Shown here in pieces: positions 25,301 to 33,784 of a DNA stretch of 64,000 nucleotides. The notes below the pieces were generated by a model. The model did no database searches. It saw only the letters and a list, made by a program, of their open reading frames with translations, and was not told the DNA's origin. The DNA lies in contig OMYF01000006.1 in NCBI GenBank assembly GCA_900315205.1, positions 1-64,000 on the forward strand, given 5' to 3'. The position numbers and the translations under genes were made by a program. Position 1 is the first letter of the stretch; each line of letters begins with the position of its first letter. This DNA comes from an uncultured Acidaminococcus sp. GTDB lineage: Bacteria; Bacillota; Negativicutes; Acidaminococcales; Acidaminococcaceae.

Positions 25301-26262
25301 ACCATGGCCTTAATATTGTCCAGGCGGTTTTTGACTTCTTGGGTCTGGAAAGCGAACGGCGGCAGCTTGTGATTGTTCACAAGGGTCCGCATAAGGATAT
25401 TGACCAGCCAGACGGAGATGATACTCTCCGCGATGTTGGCCCCCATATTGGCATAATTGCGGCGGTCCAGGCGCTGCCGGATGAACTTCTGGGCCCGTCC
25501 GCTGTACGTATTGCCCGTAATGGCCCGTCCCAGGGAACTCAGTCCATCCTGCGCCATATTGAGCATGCCTGCTTTGACCGCGCCCGTAATGGCACCGGTA
25601 ATACCGAAACCGCCGCCCTGCCAGTGAGCCTTGTTCATTTCTTTTTCTTCACCGAGCTGCTGCAGGTACCGGGCGATCGCCCTTTCATCTTCCAAAACCC
25701 CTTTGAACAGATCCGTTTTTTGGTACTGTTTAAAGATTTCGTCGACGAGGTTATCCTTGCTTACGACATCGACGCCGTGATCGATCAATGTTTCCACCGC
25801 CGCATCGAAGGAGGGATTGCAGGCGTCAAAGATAAGGGCGGTCAGATCCTTCATCAGCTCGGACGGTTCCGTATAAGCCTGTGATGAAAAATGTTCCTTT
25901 ATAGAGTGATAGACCAGACGGTACTGGCGCTCCCCCTCCCGGTTGAACGGAGCCCACAGCTGCCGCCGCAGCGCCAGGGGGCGTGGAAAATCGATATGAT
26001 ATTTGGCAAGGATGACCGCATGGCTGCCCGGCACATCCGGCAGATTTTCTTCCGCCGGGGCGGGAACTGCCGCGGCCTCTTGCGGGGCCTGAGCTGTCTC
26101 CGCCGGAGCCTGTGCTTCCGCCGGCAGGGCCGGACCGTCCTGCTCCGGAACCGCTTCCGGCTCCGCTGCGCCGCCAGCTGCCGCGGCGGGCACCCTGGCA
26201 CCGCATTTATAACAAAACTTCGCATCGTCCGGCAGTTTCGTACCACACTTCATGCAAAACAT
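22321..26262 (-). CDS. Large protein with two zinc ribbons, Sel1 repeats and a duplicated C-terminal domain
   Basis: 1313 residues; start at ATG 26262 with GGAGG 7 bases upstream. Order seen: zinc ribbon CMKCG...CYKCG (residues 3-20), Ala/Pro/Glu-rich linker (about 25-80), a helical region with a Gly-rich stretch (GGGFGITGAITGAVKAG, about 225-240), then many Sel1-type repeats (about 500-900; pattern AMYRLGLAF, ACLKAGEMYETGTG, AFLQAGLCYETGEG). A second acidic/Ala-rich linker and a second zinc ribbon (CPRCG...CTSCG, about 1138-1158) follow. Two related modules occur near residues 932-1030 and 1185-1313 (EVFLVCDASNALLWGKGKKGF and DILVLCDKTITGTGRDGFLL). No signal peptide, so cytosolic. Probably a scaffold or sensor; function unknown. 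It is monocistronic. Confidence 0.8.
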   Translation of the reverse strand: MFCMKCGTKLPDDAKFCYKCGARVPAAAAGGAAEPEAVPEQDGPALPAEAQAPAETAQAPQEAAAVPAPAEENLPDVPGSHAVILAKYHIDFPRPLALRRQLWAPFNREGERQYRLVYHSIKEHFSSQAYTEPSELMKDLTALIFDACNPSFDAAVETLIDHGVDVVSKDNLVDEIFKQYQKTDLFKGVLEDERAIARYLQQLGEEKEMNKAHWQGGGFGITGAITGAVKAGMLNMAQDGLSSLGRAITGNTYSGRAQKFIRQRLDRRNYANMGANIAESIISVWLVNILMRTLVNNHKLPPFAFQTQEVKNRLDNIKAMVEKGRYSKDTAMQALCDSLAQTGDSAAVYRAMAELEPEAIPDILQVADSEGAALSLAGTFWNQLHQSGSLAFPDWVQCFGFDEGYAIRSSAEMAALRYLMKEYPEGYDENRIILINASNLTIPFYEDLEHVSYYGFGEDLQFSCASTEPIDFAAGQIRFYHICFAPPYADVAASQVENFKADARKAQDQGNLKQAAASYQAAADMGDTEAMYRLGLAFRDLDEYEEACKWLTIAAELGETRAAWEFYQMNAEKGIMFYNYLLRAAEGENGKACLKAGEMYETGTGAKDGKDFGKAAEYYAKAAALGEPGAEEALERAKKAAHTPEFQQILFKNYQKYKESDETKALDYLRRSASLGCEEARRVLSDWDLAKAGELRKDEKSDWPAVCDLYEEAADCGSMEGCYELALLKESGKGTDADPEGAAKLILKAAQGGYGPACVRAGEDETKAGHAEAAFEWYQKGVEAGEPRAFLQAGLCYETGEGCAKDLEKARDQLSKALELDVAEAREPLQRVNMALGDELRVSGRCDEALACYEAVAKEEKNAEAMLKAAALRGNKDLDSCYDYVRAMAWYDLASTIQPATEETKAARICLKASGSYAESLAYLKCKYGTALKGSHYHLGDDISDGLLDNAMKAYGSRLGVDRSEVFLVCDASNALLWGKGKKGFILTEDGDVYTSQGETASLDDFCRVSIDSAHALKSDTGFIFCVFEKDDCGSLDEHFASWLSEEAILTQEESDLAEARGVFADEEDGTEPETRDTGESAETEDADNAAAAEAAEAGTDSGNPPAAEVEPKVQAAPPAAEAEPEVQTAPAAGPAGRFCPRCGAPVKPDARFCTSCGMALTDAAVPAAPAAEPAASGGSGREALLAFTQQLARQLDGSHTYLYCAPEIPSKKLANALSSYAAVYAVDPQDILVLCDKTITGTGRDGFLLTWNALISSENGSFALKDIKELEPSTSIWTGKITLQPGNRTFISIAPDKELTAFCEGMNKLLKG

Positions 26263-26521
26263 TGACAGACCTCCTCCGGACGCAGGGATTTCCCACGCCC
26301 TCCATGATGATCCAGTGCAATTTTCCCCGGATACTCCCCTATAGTCTACCACGGCTGCCGGAGAGGGGAAAGTTCTCGCCGGCAACTCCCGCAAAAAAGA
26401 CATAGATTATATACAAAAACGCGGAAAACAGGAAACTGCCTGTTACATCCCCGTTTCCACTTTCTGCAAAGTCTGTCCGGGATCTGCTGCCGAAGCACGG
26501 ATCCGTCCCCCGCCGGCACAA
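26263..26521. other. Upstream region of the zinc-ribbon gene
   Basis: No gene seen. On the minus strand a TATAAT (26411-26406) about 145 bp upstream of the start could be a -10 box, but its -35 is poor. The rest is a leader without an obvious riboswitch. Confidence 0.35.
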
Positions 26522-26560
26522 GAAAACAGCCCCTGTGCAGTGCTTCGCACAAGGGCTGCT
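26522..26560 (-). terminator. Terminator after pyk
   Basis: Stem from GCAGCCC..GTGC pairing GCAC.GGGGCTG on the minus strand (arms 26559-26547 and 26538-26527), followed by UUUUCUU. Confidence 0.8.
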
Positions 26561-26620
26561 GCCTGTTCATTTCTCCGGATGAGCGGGATCCGCCACAGCG
26601 TCCCGTCAGCGGGAACGTAC

Positions 26621-28375
26621 TTACTTGACGTTGATCTTGCCTGCGTAGACCGCTCCGGCCTCGACGTCCAGCGTGACCACGTCTCCGTCCTCCAGTTTAT
26701 CCATGGCACCGTTTGCGCCGACCACGACAGGGATGCCGCAGTTGATGCCGATGATGGCGGCCGAGGACGTGAATCCGCCTTCTTCAGCGATGATGCCGGA
26801 AGCCTGCGAAGCCACGGCACCCATTTCGTTTTCCAGAGCTGAAACCACGATGATCATACCCGGTTTCAGCTTCTTTAAATCCTCTTTGGTACGGATCTTG
26901 CAGACCGGTCCGCTGACCGCGCGTTTTCCGATGCCCAAGCCCTTGACGATTTGATGGCCCACATTGATCACCTGTATCAGATTGGTACTCCCGACTTTGC
27001 CGACATCCTTGCCCGCTGTCACGACGACGGAATCCCCTTTCCTGACCAGTCCTGCATTCTGTGCCGCAGTCATGGCCGAATCGATCAGTTTATCCGTATT
27101 CGGTTCATTGGGCCCGTAAAGCGGCGTCACACCCCAGTAAAGGGTCATGCGGCGCAGCGTCTCCGGCAGGGAAGAAACTGCCACGACCTGTGCATGGGGA
27201 CGGTACTTTGCCACCATCCGGGCAGTGTAGCCCGATTCCGTAATGGAAAGGATGACGTTGGCGTCCAGCTCCGTCGCGATCTGCACAGTGGCATGGCTGA
27301 TGGCATCCGTCGTCTGGATGCGCTCTGTGATTCCCTTGTGCTTGAATACATTGATGTAGTCCAGGGCCTGCTCCGTGCGCTCGGCAATACGGGCCATGGT
27401 TTGGACGGCTTCCCGCGGGTAAGCCCCCGACGCCGTTTCACCGCTCAGCATGATGACATCAGTCCCGTCAAAGATGGCATTGGCTACATCGTTTGCCTCT
27501 GCACGGGTCGCCCGGTAATTCGTGATCATGCTTTCCAGCATCTGCGTGGCTGTGACCACCGGTTTGCCGGCCGCGTTGCATTTGGCGATGATTTCCTTCT
27601 GGACCACCGGCACATCCTCCATCGGGATCTCGACACCCAGGTCGCCCCGCGCGATCATGACGCCGTCCGCCACTTCGATGATATCATCGATATTGTCCAC
27701 GCCTTCCTGGTTTTCGATCTTGGCAATGATCCCCATGGAGGAATGGAGTTTTTCCAAAAGACGTTTGATCTGCATGACATCGTCGGCATTCCGCACAAAG
27801 GACGCCGCAAGATAATCCATGCCCTGCTCTGCCGCGAACGTGATATCGGACACATCGGCCTCGGACATGAAGGGCAGTTTAAGGATGGCACCCGGCACAG
27901 CCACGCGTTTGCGGGAAGAGACTTCCCCGCCGCTCACGACCGTCGTAAAGATTTCCGTGTCCGTCAGCCGATCCACTTTCAGGGACTGCTTGCCGTCATT
28001 CAGCAGGATCATATCCCCTTCATGGATATCTTTCGGCAGTTCCGAATAATTGACATAGGAACGTTCCTCCGTCCCTTCGATATTTTCCGTTGTCAGGACG
28101 AAACTCTGACCCGGCTTCAGGACGATTTTCCCGTTTTTGAAGATGCCGAGCCTCATTTCCGGGCCCTTCGTATCTCCCATGAAGCCGATGGTCCGACCGG
28201 TTTCCTTCACAGCCTCTTTCAGGAGACTGATGCGTCCGGCACACTCCTCATGGGTACCATGGGAAAAATTGAACCGTGCCACATCCATGCCGCTGCGGAT
28301 CAGATCGACCAGGATTTCTTTATGATCCGTGGCGGGACCTAACGTGCAGATGATCTTTGTTTTTTTCACTACCAT
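26621..28375 (-). CDS. pyk: Pyruvate kinase with C-terminal PEP-utiliser domain
   Basis: About 584 residues. It converts phosphoenolpyruvate and ADP to pyruvate and ATP, the last step of glycolysis. Signatures: KTKIICTLGPATD at the start, RFNFSHG, IAKIENQEGVDNIDDII (active-site Lys and Glu), MIARGDLGVEIP and TATQMLESM. After the allosteric domain, residues about 480-584 form the extra PEP-utiliser swivel domain (ALENEMGAVASQASGIIAEEGGFTSSAAIIG) common in Firmicute pyruvate kinases, though its catalytic His is absent in this type. The start is uncertain: ATG 28375, or GTG 28369, which suits the AGGGAG site better and gives MKKTKI. Confidence 0.95.
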   Translation of the reverse strand: MVVKKTKIICTLGPATDHKEILVDLIRSGMDVARFNFSHGTHEECAGRISLLKEAVKETGRTIGFMGDTKGPEMRLGIFKNGKIVLKPGQSFVLTTENIEGTEERSYVNYSELPKDIHEGDMILLNDGKQSLKVDRLTDTEIFTTVVSGGEVSSRKRVAVPGAILKLPFMSEADVSDITFAAEQGMDYLAASFVRNADDVMQIKRLLEKLHSSMGIIAKIENQEGVDNIDDIIEVADGVMIARGDLGVEIPMEDVPVVQKEIIAKCNAAGKPVVTATQMLESMITNYRATRAEANDVANAIFDGTDVIMLSGETASGAYPREAVQTMARIAERTEQALDYINVFKHKGITERIQTTDAISHATVQIATELDANVILSITESGYTARMVAKYRPHAQVVAVSSLPETLRRMTLYWGVTPLYGPNEPNTDKLIDSAMTAAQNAGLVRKGDSVVVTAGKDVGKVGSTNLIQVINVGHQIVKGLGIGKRAVSGPVCKIRTKEDLKKLKPGMIIVVSALENEMGAVASQASGIIAEEGGFTSSAAIIGINCGIPVVVGANGAMDKLEDGDVVTLDVEAGAVYAGKINVK

Positions 28376-28530
28376 CAACTCCCTCTCTATGGAAATCATG
28401 GAGCCCAGGCCAGGGACTCTTTGCTTACCTGCCGGCGGCTCCTTTGTTTCCCGGCCAATCAGGTATAAGAGTAAAAGTCCGGGCAGAAAGCGCCCGGACT
28501 TCAGTTGTCAGTGTTCAGTTATTGCCGGAA

Positions 28531-29553
28531 TCAGGATTCCTTGAATTCCTTGATCTTGGCAGTCAGCAGCGGCAGGATCTTCAGAGCGTCGCCGACGATG
28601 CCGTAACGGGAAATCGCGAACATAGGAGCATCCGGATCCTTGTTGATGCAGACAATGGTATCGGACTTGCTCATGCCGGCCTTGTGCTGTACAGAACCGG
28701 AAATACCGCAGGCGAAGTAAATCTTCGGGGTAACGGTCTTACCGGACTGACCAACTTGCCGCGGATGGCCGATGAAGCCTTCATCGACTGCTGCACGGCT
28801 GCCGCCGACAGCACCGCCGATTACGTGAGCCAGATCCTGCAGGAGCTTGAAGTTTTCCTTGGCTTTCATGCCACGGCCGCCGGAGCAGACATACGGAGCA
28901 TCATCGATGGCCATTTCGCCTTCGACCACGACAGGATCTCTTCTCAGGACCTTTACGCGGTCTTCAACCTGGTTCTTGACCTTGTATTCGATGATTTCGC
29001 CCGTACGGGACATATCAGGAGGCAGAGCCTTGAAAGTCTTCGGACGGCAGGTACCCATCTGAGGACGATGTTCCTTGCAGAGGATGGTAGCCATGATGTT
29101 ACCGCCTGCAGCAGGACGGGTCCAGTGCATCAGGCCGTTTTCTTCGATATCCAGGATGGTGCAGTCAGCGCAGAGACCGGTGTTGACTCTGGCAGCGACA
29201 CGCGGGCCAAAGTCACGGCCATCGTTGGTAGCGCCGACGAAAACAGCGGAAGGCTGGAATTCATGGACCATTTCCACGAAAGCGTTCGTATACAGATCGG
29301 TGGAATAGTCAGCGAACTTGGGATCTTCGCAGACATAGACCACATCTGCACCGTGATGGAACAGGTCGGCCGGAACATCTCTTCTGTCATCCGTGATCAG
29401 GACGGCGCACAGACGTTCATGAGCCTTGTCAGCGAGCTTTCTGCATTCGCCGAGCAGTTCATATACAACATGGACAGGTTTGCCTTTGTAATGTTCTACA
29501 TATACCCACAGATCTTTTTCTTTGCCGGTCTTGAGACCCTTCGTATTAGCCAT
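28531..29553 (-). CDS. etfA: Electron transfer flavoprotein subunit alpha
   Basis: 340 residues beginning [18 protein letters not shown], which I recognise as near-identical to the EtfA of Acidaminococcus fermentans. The C-terminal FAD domain is clear: [55 protein letters not shown] and SVQHKAGM. With EtfB it forms the heterodimer that, in that organism, bifurcates NADH electrons between ferredoxin and butyryl-CoA dehydrogenase during glutamate fermentation. No acyl-CoA dehydrogenase gene lies here. It starts 13 bp after the etfB stop, so the two are translated together. The slightly longer frame to 29592 lies inside etfB. Confidence 0.96.
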   Translation of the reverse strand: MANTKGLKTGKEKDLWVYVEHYKGKPVHVVYELLGECRKLADKAHERLCAVLITDDRRDVPADLFHHGADVVYVCEDPKFADYSTDLYTNAFVEMVHEFQPSAVFVGATNDGRDFGPRVAARVNTGLCADCTILDIEENGLMHWTRPAAGGNIMATILCKEHRPQMGTCRPKTFKALPPDMSRTGEIIEYKVKNQVEDRVKVLRRDPVVVEGEMAIDDAPYVCSGGRGMKAKENFKLLQDLAHVIGGAVGGSRAAVDEGFIGHPRQVGQSGKTVTPKIYFACGISGSVQHKAGMSKSDTIVCINKDPDAPMFAISRYGIVGDALKILPLLTAKIKEFKES

Positions 29554-29566
29554 TTGTATCCCTACC

Positions 29567-30358
29567 TCACTTCGTAATAATCTTATCCTCAATCAGTTTG
29601 GCAACGAGCTTGTCAACTGCAACTTGAGGATCTTCATCGGTGAAGATTTCACCATGAACCTGGACGACTTTCGGAGTAAAGCTGCGCATTACCTGGGTCG
29701 GGGATCCGGCCTTACCGATTACGTCGTGGTCAATATGGAGATCATCCGCACTCAGATGAGGAATTTCGGCCTTTCTGGCTTTCATCTTGCCTCTGATGCT
29801 GGCAAAGCGGAGGTCAGGGCTGCGCATTACCGTAACAACGCAGGGCATCTTCATAGCCAGGGTTTGGGACGTGTTTTCGTTATCTCTGTCAACGATGACT
29901 TCATCATCTTTGATCTGGACTTTCAGTGCTCCAGTCACCTGAGGAAGATCCAGATGTTCAGCGATTTCCGGTCCTACCTGGGCAGTATCACCATCGATAG
30001 CCTGACGGCCGCAGAGGATCAGGTCAGGGATTCCCAGATCCTTGATGGAATAAGCCAGAGCAGCACTCGTAGCGAGGGTATCGGCACCGCCGAAAGCTCT
30101 GTCAGTGATCAGTTTTGCTTCATCAGCACCAACGGCCAGGCAGTCTCTGGAAATGACTTCGGCCTGAGGAGGTCCCATGGTGAGAACCGTTACATGGGCT
30201 CCCATGTTGTCCTTCAGTTCCAGCGCCGTTTCCAGTGCATACTGGTCATACGGGTTCATAATGTTGGTGACACCGTCTCTGACGAGGTTGTTGGTTACCG
30301 GGTCGATTCTCATTTCGGCTGTATCCGGAACCTGTTTCACACATACGATGATGTTCAT
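29567..30358 (-). CDS. etfB: Electron transfer flavoprotein subunit beta
   Basis: 263 residues: [20 protein letters not shown] at the start, [17 protein letters not shown] (about 35), LTMGPPQAE, a nucleotide-binding [20 protein letters not shown] region and [24 protein letters not shown], all standard for EtfB. It binds the second flavin (or AMP in non-bifurcating types) and partners EtfA. Start ATG with AGGAGG 10 bases upstream; the extended frame to 30433 runs through the promoter. First gene of the etfBA transcript. Confidence 0.96.
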   Translation of the reverse strand: MNIIVCVKQVPDTAEMRIDPVTNNLVRDGVTNIMNPYDQYALETALELKDNMGAHVTVLTMGPPQAEVISRDCLAVGADEAKLITDRAFGGADTLATSAALAYSIKDLGIPDLILCGRQAIDGDTAQVGPEIAEHLDLPQVTGALKVQIKDDEVIVDRDNENTSQTLAMKMPCVVTVMRSPDLRFASIRGKMKARKAEIPHLSADDLHIDHDVIGKAGSPTQVMRSFTPKVVQVHGEIFTDEDPQVAVDKLVAKLIEDKIITK

Positions 30359-30404
30359 TACAAAGCGACCTCCTAAAACTATAATGTACAATCCATACCG
30401 TTTT

Positions 30405-30433
30405 ATTTTAACACTGATTTTTAGGGTATGCAA
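30405..30433 (-). promoter_or_regulatory. Promoter of etfBA
   Basis: On the minus strand TTGCAT (30433-30428), 17 bp, TAAAAT (30410-30405), 47 bp upstream of etfB. An inverted repeat, TTCTCAC at 30434-30442 with its complement about 33 bases upstream, abuts the -35. The rest of 30434-30763 is AT-rich and I see no gene in it. Confidence 0.7.
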
Positions 30434-30763
30434 GTGAGAACATGCTTATAGTTATAAAGTTTTAGAAATATTCTCACAATTTTACACATTTCAGTCCCCG
30501 TCTATATTTTTGGGACAAAACGTACGATTTCCTTGATTTAATCGCTCTCTCGTTTCTTTAAACCGTGAAAAATCTGTAAATTTTACTGTACATAATTATG
30601 CAACAGTATATTCGAATTATAAGAAAAGACTAATAAAAGGGATGGCTCCCGGCCAAAGCGGGAGACTCCCTTCCCCCGGCAGCGGAAAGAAAAACAGGCG
30701 GAAATCCGGCAGCCTGCATAAGATTGCCGCACAAAGTCCCGGCAGCACAGGCCCGACAGGATA

Positions 30764-30812
30764 CAAAGAGCCGGCCGGACTGCCCGCATCTGTTCGCGGG
30801 CCGTCCGGCCGG
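30764..30812 (-). terminator. Terminator after the CofE-like gene
   Basis: Very strong GC-rich hairpin (arms 30812-30796 and 30787-30771, CCGGCCGGAC at the base) followed by CUCUUUGU on the minus strand. Confidence 0.75.
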
Positions 30813-30825
30813 TCTGGATTCCGTA

Positions 30826-31470
30826 TCAGCGGATATAATCTTTGATGATGCAGATCGGTGTCTTCTGGCTGGCATTGCCAAAAGGATTGTCGATCAGGAT
30901 CTTTTCGACGAGACGAGGATCCACGCCCTTCGTGGTGCCCAGGACACAGGAACGCTTCAGGTCGTTGACATCGGCCACGGCAGCACCGAAGCAGCCCGTG
31001 CCGTCCTTGATGGCCTGAGCCACCCTGGCGGGGTTCTTCGGGCCAAGGACGATGTGCTTGTCATAAGGAGGCATCGTGCCCGTGATATCATCGATCAGAC
31101 GTGCCTGTTCGCCGCCCAGGCGGTAGAACCAGCCCGCTTTGCCGATGACTTTGGCAAAGAAACCGACCACGACTGCAAAGATGATGCGCAGGGTCCCTTC
31201 CTCGTTGATCAGGGACTGCATCGCACTCCAGTTGGAGATGCTGCCGTACCCCGGGAAGAGCTGGGACAGGACTTTTGCCACGAAGCCGATCTTCATCGGT
31301 TCCGGACGGATCGCCCTGTTCTGGGTGATGGCGACCACACTTTCAGCCACACAGACGACATCGCGCGGACCGATCATCTTGCCGCCGAATTCGTTGATTG
31401 CATCGACGATATTGTCATGGACTGTCAGGATCCTTGTCGGTACCGGAAGGATTTCATATTTTTCAGCCAT
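30826..31470 (-). CDS. CofE-like (coenzyme F420-0:gamma-glutamyl ligase) family protein
   Basis: 214 residues. PTRILTVHDNIVDAINEFGGKMIGPRDVVCVAESVVAITQNR at the start and LGPKNPARVAQAIKDGTGCFGAAVADVND in the second half match the F420-0:gamma-glutamyl ligase family, which adds glutamate to a carboxylate using a nucleotide. Negativicutes are not known to make F420, so the real acceptor is probably something else. A hydrophobic middle (LRIIFAVVVGFFAKVIGKAGWFY) is a feature of the bacterial branch. ATG chosen with GGAGG 8 bases upstream; it overlaps the upstream gene by 8 bp, hence the same operon. Confidence 0.7.
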   Translation of the reverse strand: MAEKYEILPVPTRILTVHDNIVDAINEFGGKMIGPRDVVCVAESVVAITQNRAIRPEPMKIGFVAKVLSQLFPGYGSISNWSAMQSLINEEGTLRIIFAVVVGFFAKVIGKAGWFYRLGGEQARLIDDITGTMPPYDKHIVLGPKNPARVAQAIKDGTGCFGAAVADVNDLKRSCVLGTTKGVDPRLVEKILIDNPFGNASQKTPICIIKDYIR

Positions 31471-32002
31471 TGTACGTACCTCCCACCAGCTTACTGATAT
31501 CGGCCCCATAGAGCGTGATGAAAGCTCTTCTTACATAATGGGCCTTGCGGCCGACACCGGTGATATAGACACAGATATCCATATCGACCATCTGCCGGAG
31601 GACATCCTGGATCCGCCGGCCGTTGCGGGCCTGGAACGTCAGGGTGATGATGAGCGTCACTTCCGTGTTGGGGTTCATCACGCAGGCTTCGAAATAATGA
31701 TCGTTCCGCCGGGCATTGCTTCTTTCCAGATCGGCCGTGCAGACGGCATCAGGAAACTGCTCCTGGGGCAGATAGGGTCTGACGAAGGCATCCGTCACGG
31801 CCGCAATCTGATTGCTCGTATTGCGCATGGGCACCGTGAACGTGAACACCGCTTTGTCCGCATCCATGGATTCCAGCTCGAGCGGCGTCTTTTCATCCAC
31901 ACAGACGCGCGTGTCATCCGTCGGCGTCAGGAATGCATAGACGATCATGACGATGGCACCCAGGACGCAAAGTCCCAGAATCAGGAAAATTACATTCAGC
32001 AT
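31463..32002 (-). CDS. Membrane-anchored hypothetical protein in the CofE-like operon
   Basis: 179 residues with a single N-terminal membrane helix (about 3-25, VIFLILGLCVLGAIVMIVYAF) and an outward soluble domain rich in beta segments (FTFTVPMRNTSNQIAAVTDAFVRPYL, EVTLIITLTFQARNGRRIQDVL). I recognise no named family. It overlaps the thioesterase gene upstream by 7 bp and the CofE-like gene downstream by 8 bp, which ties the three into one translationally coupled operon. Confidence 0.6.
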   Translation of the reverse strand: MLNVIFLILGLCVLGAIVMIVYAFLTPTDDTRVCVDEKTPLELESMDADKAVFTFTVPMRNTSNQIAAVTDAFVRPYLPQEQFPDAVCTADLERSNARRNDHYFEACVMNPNTEVTLIITLTFQARNGRRIQDVLRQMVDMDICVYITGVGRKAHYVRRAFITLYGADISKLVGGTYNG

Positions 32003-32421
32003 ACTGTTGTCTTCCTCTCTTCTTCCAGTTTGGCCTGGAGTTTTGGATAATACTGATCATTAAGACGCTCTACTTTCCCATCCGGTGTCGTAAAAGCGTT
32101 CGTCGTGGACCCTTCGGCAAGGATCACCCCATCCGACTTGCGGCGGACCGCATAGGTAAATACGATCCTGACTTTGCTGCATGCGGAAAGTTTCGTTTCG
32201 ATCACGATCTCATCATCGAAACGGGCGGGCCTGTGATAGCGGCAGGAGGCATCCACGATGGGCACCATGAAGCCGTCCTCCATCAGCCGGTTGAGATCGA
32301 TGCCGGCCTCCCGCAGATACGCGATGCGCCCCATCTCGAACCACCGGAAATAATTGGCGTGATGGACCACTCCCATCAGATCTGTTTCATAAAAACGCAC
32401 CCGTGCTGTTACTGAGACCAT
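31996..32421 (-). CDS. Acyl-CoA thioesterase, YbgC/FadM type
   Basis: 141 residues with a single hotdog domain. RFYETDLMGVVHHANYFRWFEMGRIAYLREAG carries the 4-hydroxybenzoyl-CoA thioesterase signature with the catalytic Asp, and FDDEIVIETKLSACSKVRIVFTY is the core strand pair. It hydrolyses acyl-CoA thioesters in the cytosol; chain length cannot be predicted. First gene of a three-gene operon, reading from an extended -10 promoter about 30 bp upstream. RBS AAAGGAG. Confidence 0.88.
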   Translation of the reverse strand: MVSVTARVRFYETDLMGVVHHANYFRWFEMGRIAYLREAGIDLNRLMEDGFMVPIVDASCRYHRPARFDDEIVIETKLSACSKVRIVFTYAVRRKSDGVILAEGSTTNAFTTPDGKVERLNDQYYPKLQAKLEEERKTTVC

Positions 32422-32450
32422 GGGCGGAACTCCTTTCCTGCGGCTTCCCT

Positions 32451-32459
32451 ATTATAGCA
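32451..32459 (-). promoter_or_regulatory. Extended -10 promoter of the thioesterase operon
   Basis: TGCTATAAT on the minus strand: a TATAAT box with the TG extension one base upstream, which can work without a good -35 (none is seen). Confidence 0.5.
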
Positions 32460-32625
32460 CTTTTTCAGCAAAAACACCGTTCCGGCAAAAAAACATATCC
32501 CTGGGACAGGGAGAGCCGCACGGTCACTGGACCGGGCTCCCGGCCGGAAAGGCATTTTCCTGCAAAAAAGGGCAACATAAAGCCCCATAAAACGCAGGTG
32601 CGATTCATGGGGATCGATTCCATTA

Positions 32626-32700
32626 TGGTACGCCTGGGCGGAATCGAACCGCCGCACACGGCTCCGGAGGCCGTTGCCCTATCCACTGGGCTACAGGCGT
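32626..32700 (-). tRNA. tRNA-Arg (anticodon CCG)
   Basis: On the minus strand a full cloverleaf: acceptor ACGCCTG/CAGGCGT (7 bp), D arm GCCC-AGTGGATA-GGGC, anticodon arm ACGGC-CTCCGGA-GCCGT with anticodon CCG, 4-nt variable loop, T arm GGCGG-TTCGATT-CCGCC, discriminator A and an encoded CCA (32628-32626). It reads the rare arginine codon CGG. A near-consensus promoter lies just upstream. Confidence 0.95.
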
Positions 32701-32717
32701 ATGATTGAACGTATGAT

Positions 32718-32746
32718 ATTATATCATACTGAAAAGCAGTTAACAA
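32718..32746 (-). promoter_or_regulatory. Promoter of tRNA-Arg
   Basis: TTGTTA (32746-32741), 17 bp, TATAAT (32723-32718) on the minus strand, 17 bp before the mature 5' end. Confidence 0.8.
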
Positions 32747-32853
32747 GATTATTTTTTAAAGATCGCTTCCTGCTCCGGACAGGGGACAGAGAACAGGTCC
32801 TCCCCCGGCCGTACAGCGGAAACGGCACGGCAAAAGGCGGACTCCCACAGGGA

Positions 32854-33750
32854 TCAGCGGCTGCCGAAAGGGAGCTGCGCCAGCAGGACAGCGATAAAGA
32901 CGAGGATGCATCCCGCCACTTCGCGCAGCGACATCAGCTCTCCCAGAAAGAGCCAGCCCGACAGTGCAGCAAAAACGGATTCGAGGCTCATGATCAGAGT
33001 TGCCGTCGCAGGATCCGTATATTTCTGACCGATGATCTGACACGTATATGCCACGCCGCTCGAAAGGACTGCCGTATAGAGCAGGGGCCAGCGGGCTGCC
33101 CAGAGAGGAGCCAGTGTCACTTTTTCAAAACAGAGGGCAAGCACGGCGGACACAAGGAAAGTCATGCCGAACTGGATCCAGGCCAGCCTGACCCCATCGG
33201 CCCGGCACATCAGGAAATGGTCGATGACAAGGATATGGGCAGCAAAAAAGACGGCGCAGCAAAAGACAAGGAAGTCACCGAAGGATATGGAAAAATCTCC
33301 GTTGACACAAAGCAGATAAAAGCCCACGACGGCCATGGGCACACAGATCAGGATGATGCGGGAGATGGTGCGTCCCAGGAAGCGGCCCAGGACCGGCACC
33401 AGGATAATATAGAGCGCGGTGATGAATCCGGCCTTGCCGGCCGTGGTCATAGAGATCCCGACCTGCTGCAGGTTGCTCGCGATCCCCAGGACGAGGCCGC
33501 AGCACAGACCGCCCCTCCAGGTGACCGGATCGGGACGCAGGCGGCTCCACAGTCCCCTTCCCGCCCCCTCTGCCTGCCGGCCGCCGAAGACGAGGACCAC
33601 CGGGATGAGGACAAAGACGGCGATCAGATTGCGGGCGGCGTTGAACGTAAACGGGCCGATATAATCCATGCCCACGCTCTGGGCCACAAAGGCGCTTCCC
33701 CAGATAAGAGCTGTAAGCAGCAGGAGGAGATTTCCCTTCAATTTTTCCAT
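32854..33750 (-). CDS. EamA/DMT-family transporter
   Basis: 298 residues with ten membrane helices in two EamA repeats. The first starts GNLLLLLTALIWGSAFVAQSVGMDYIGPFTFNAARN; the second ends ATATLIMSLESVFAALSGWLFLGE, both typical. Members export or import amino acids, nucleotides and other metabolites; no substrate is indicated. It follows thiT by 34 bp on the minus strand, so it is probably the last gene of an nfo-thiT-eamA transcript. Start ATG at 33750; the longer frame overlaps the thiT end. Confidence 0.85.
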   Translation of the reverse strand: MEKLKGNLLLLLTALIWGSAFVAQSVGMDYIGPFTFNAARNLIAVFVLIPVVLVFGGRQAEGAGRGLWSRLRPDPVTWRGGLCCGLVLGIASNLQQVGISMTTAGKAGFITALYIILVPVLGRFLGRTISRIILICVPMAVVGFYLLCVNGDFSISFGDFLVFCCAVFFAAHILVIDHFLMCRADGVRLAWIQFGMTFLVSAVLALCFEKVTLAPLWAARWPLLYTAVLSSGVAYTCQIIGQKYTDPATATLIMSLESVFAALSGWLFLGELMSLREVAGCILVFIAVLLAQLPFGSR

Positions 33751-33784
33751 ACGTGTTCTTCCTTCCCATAAGACAGCTGCCGTC

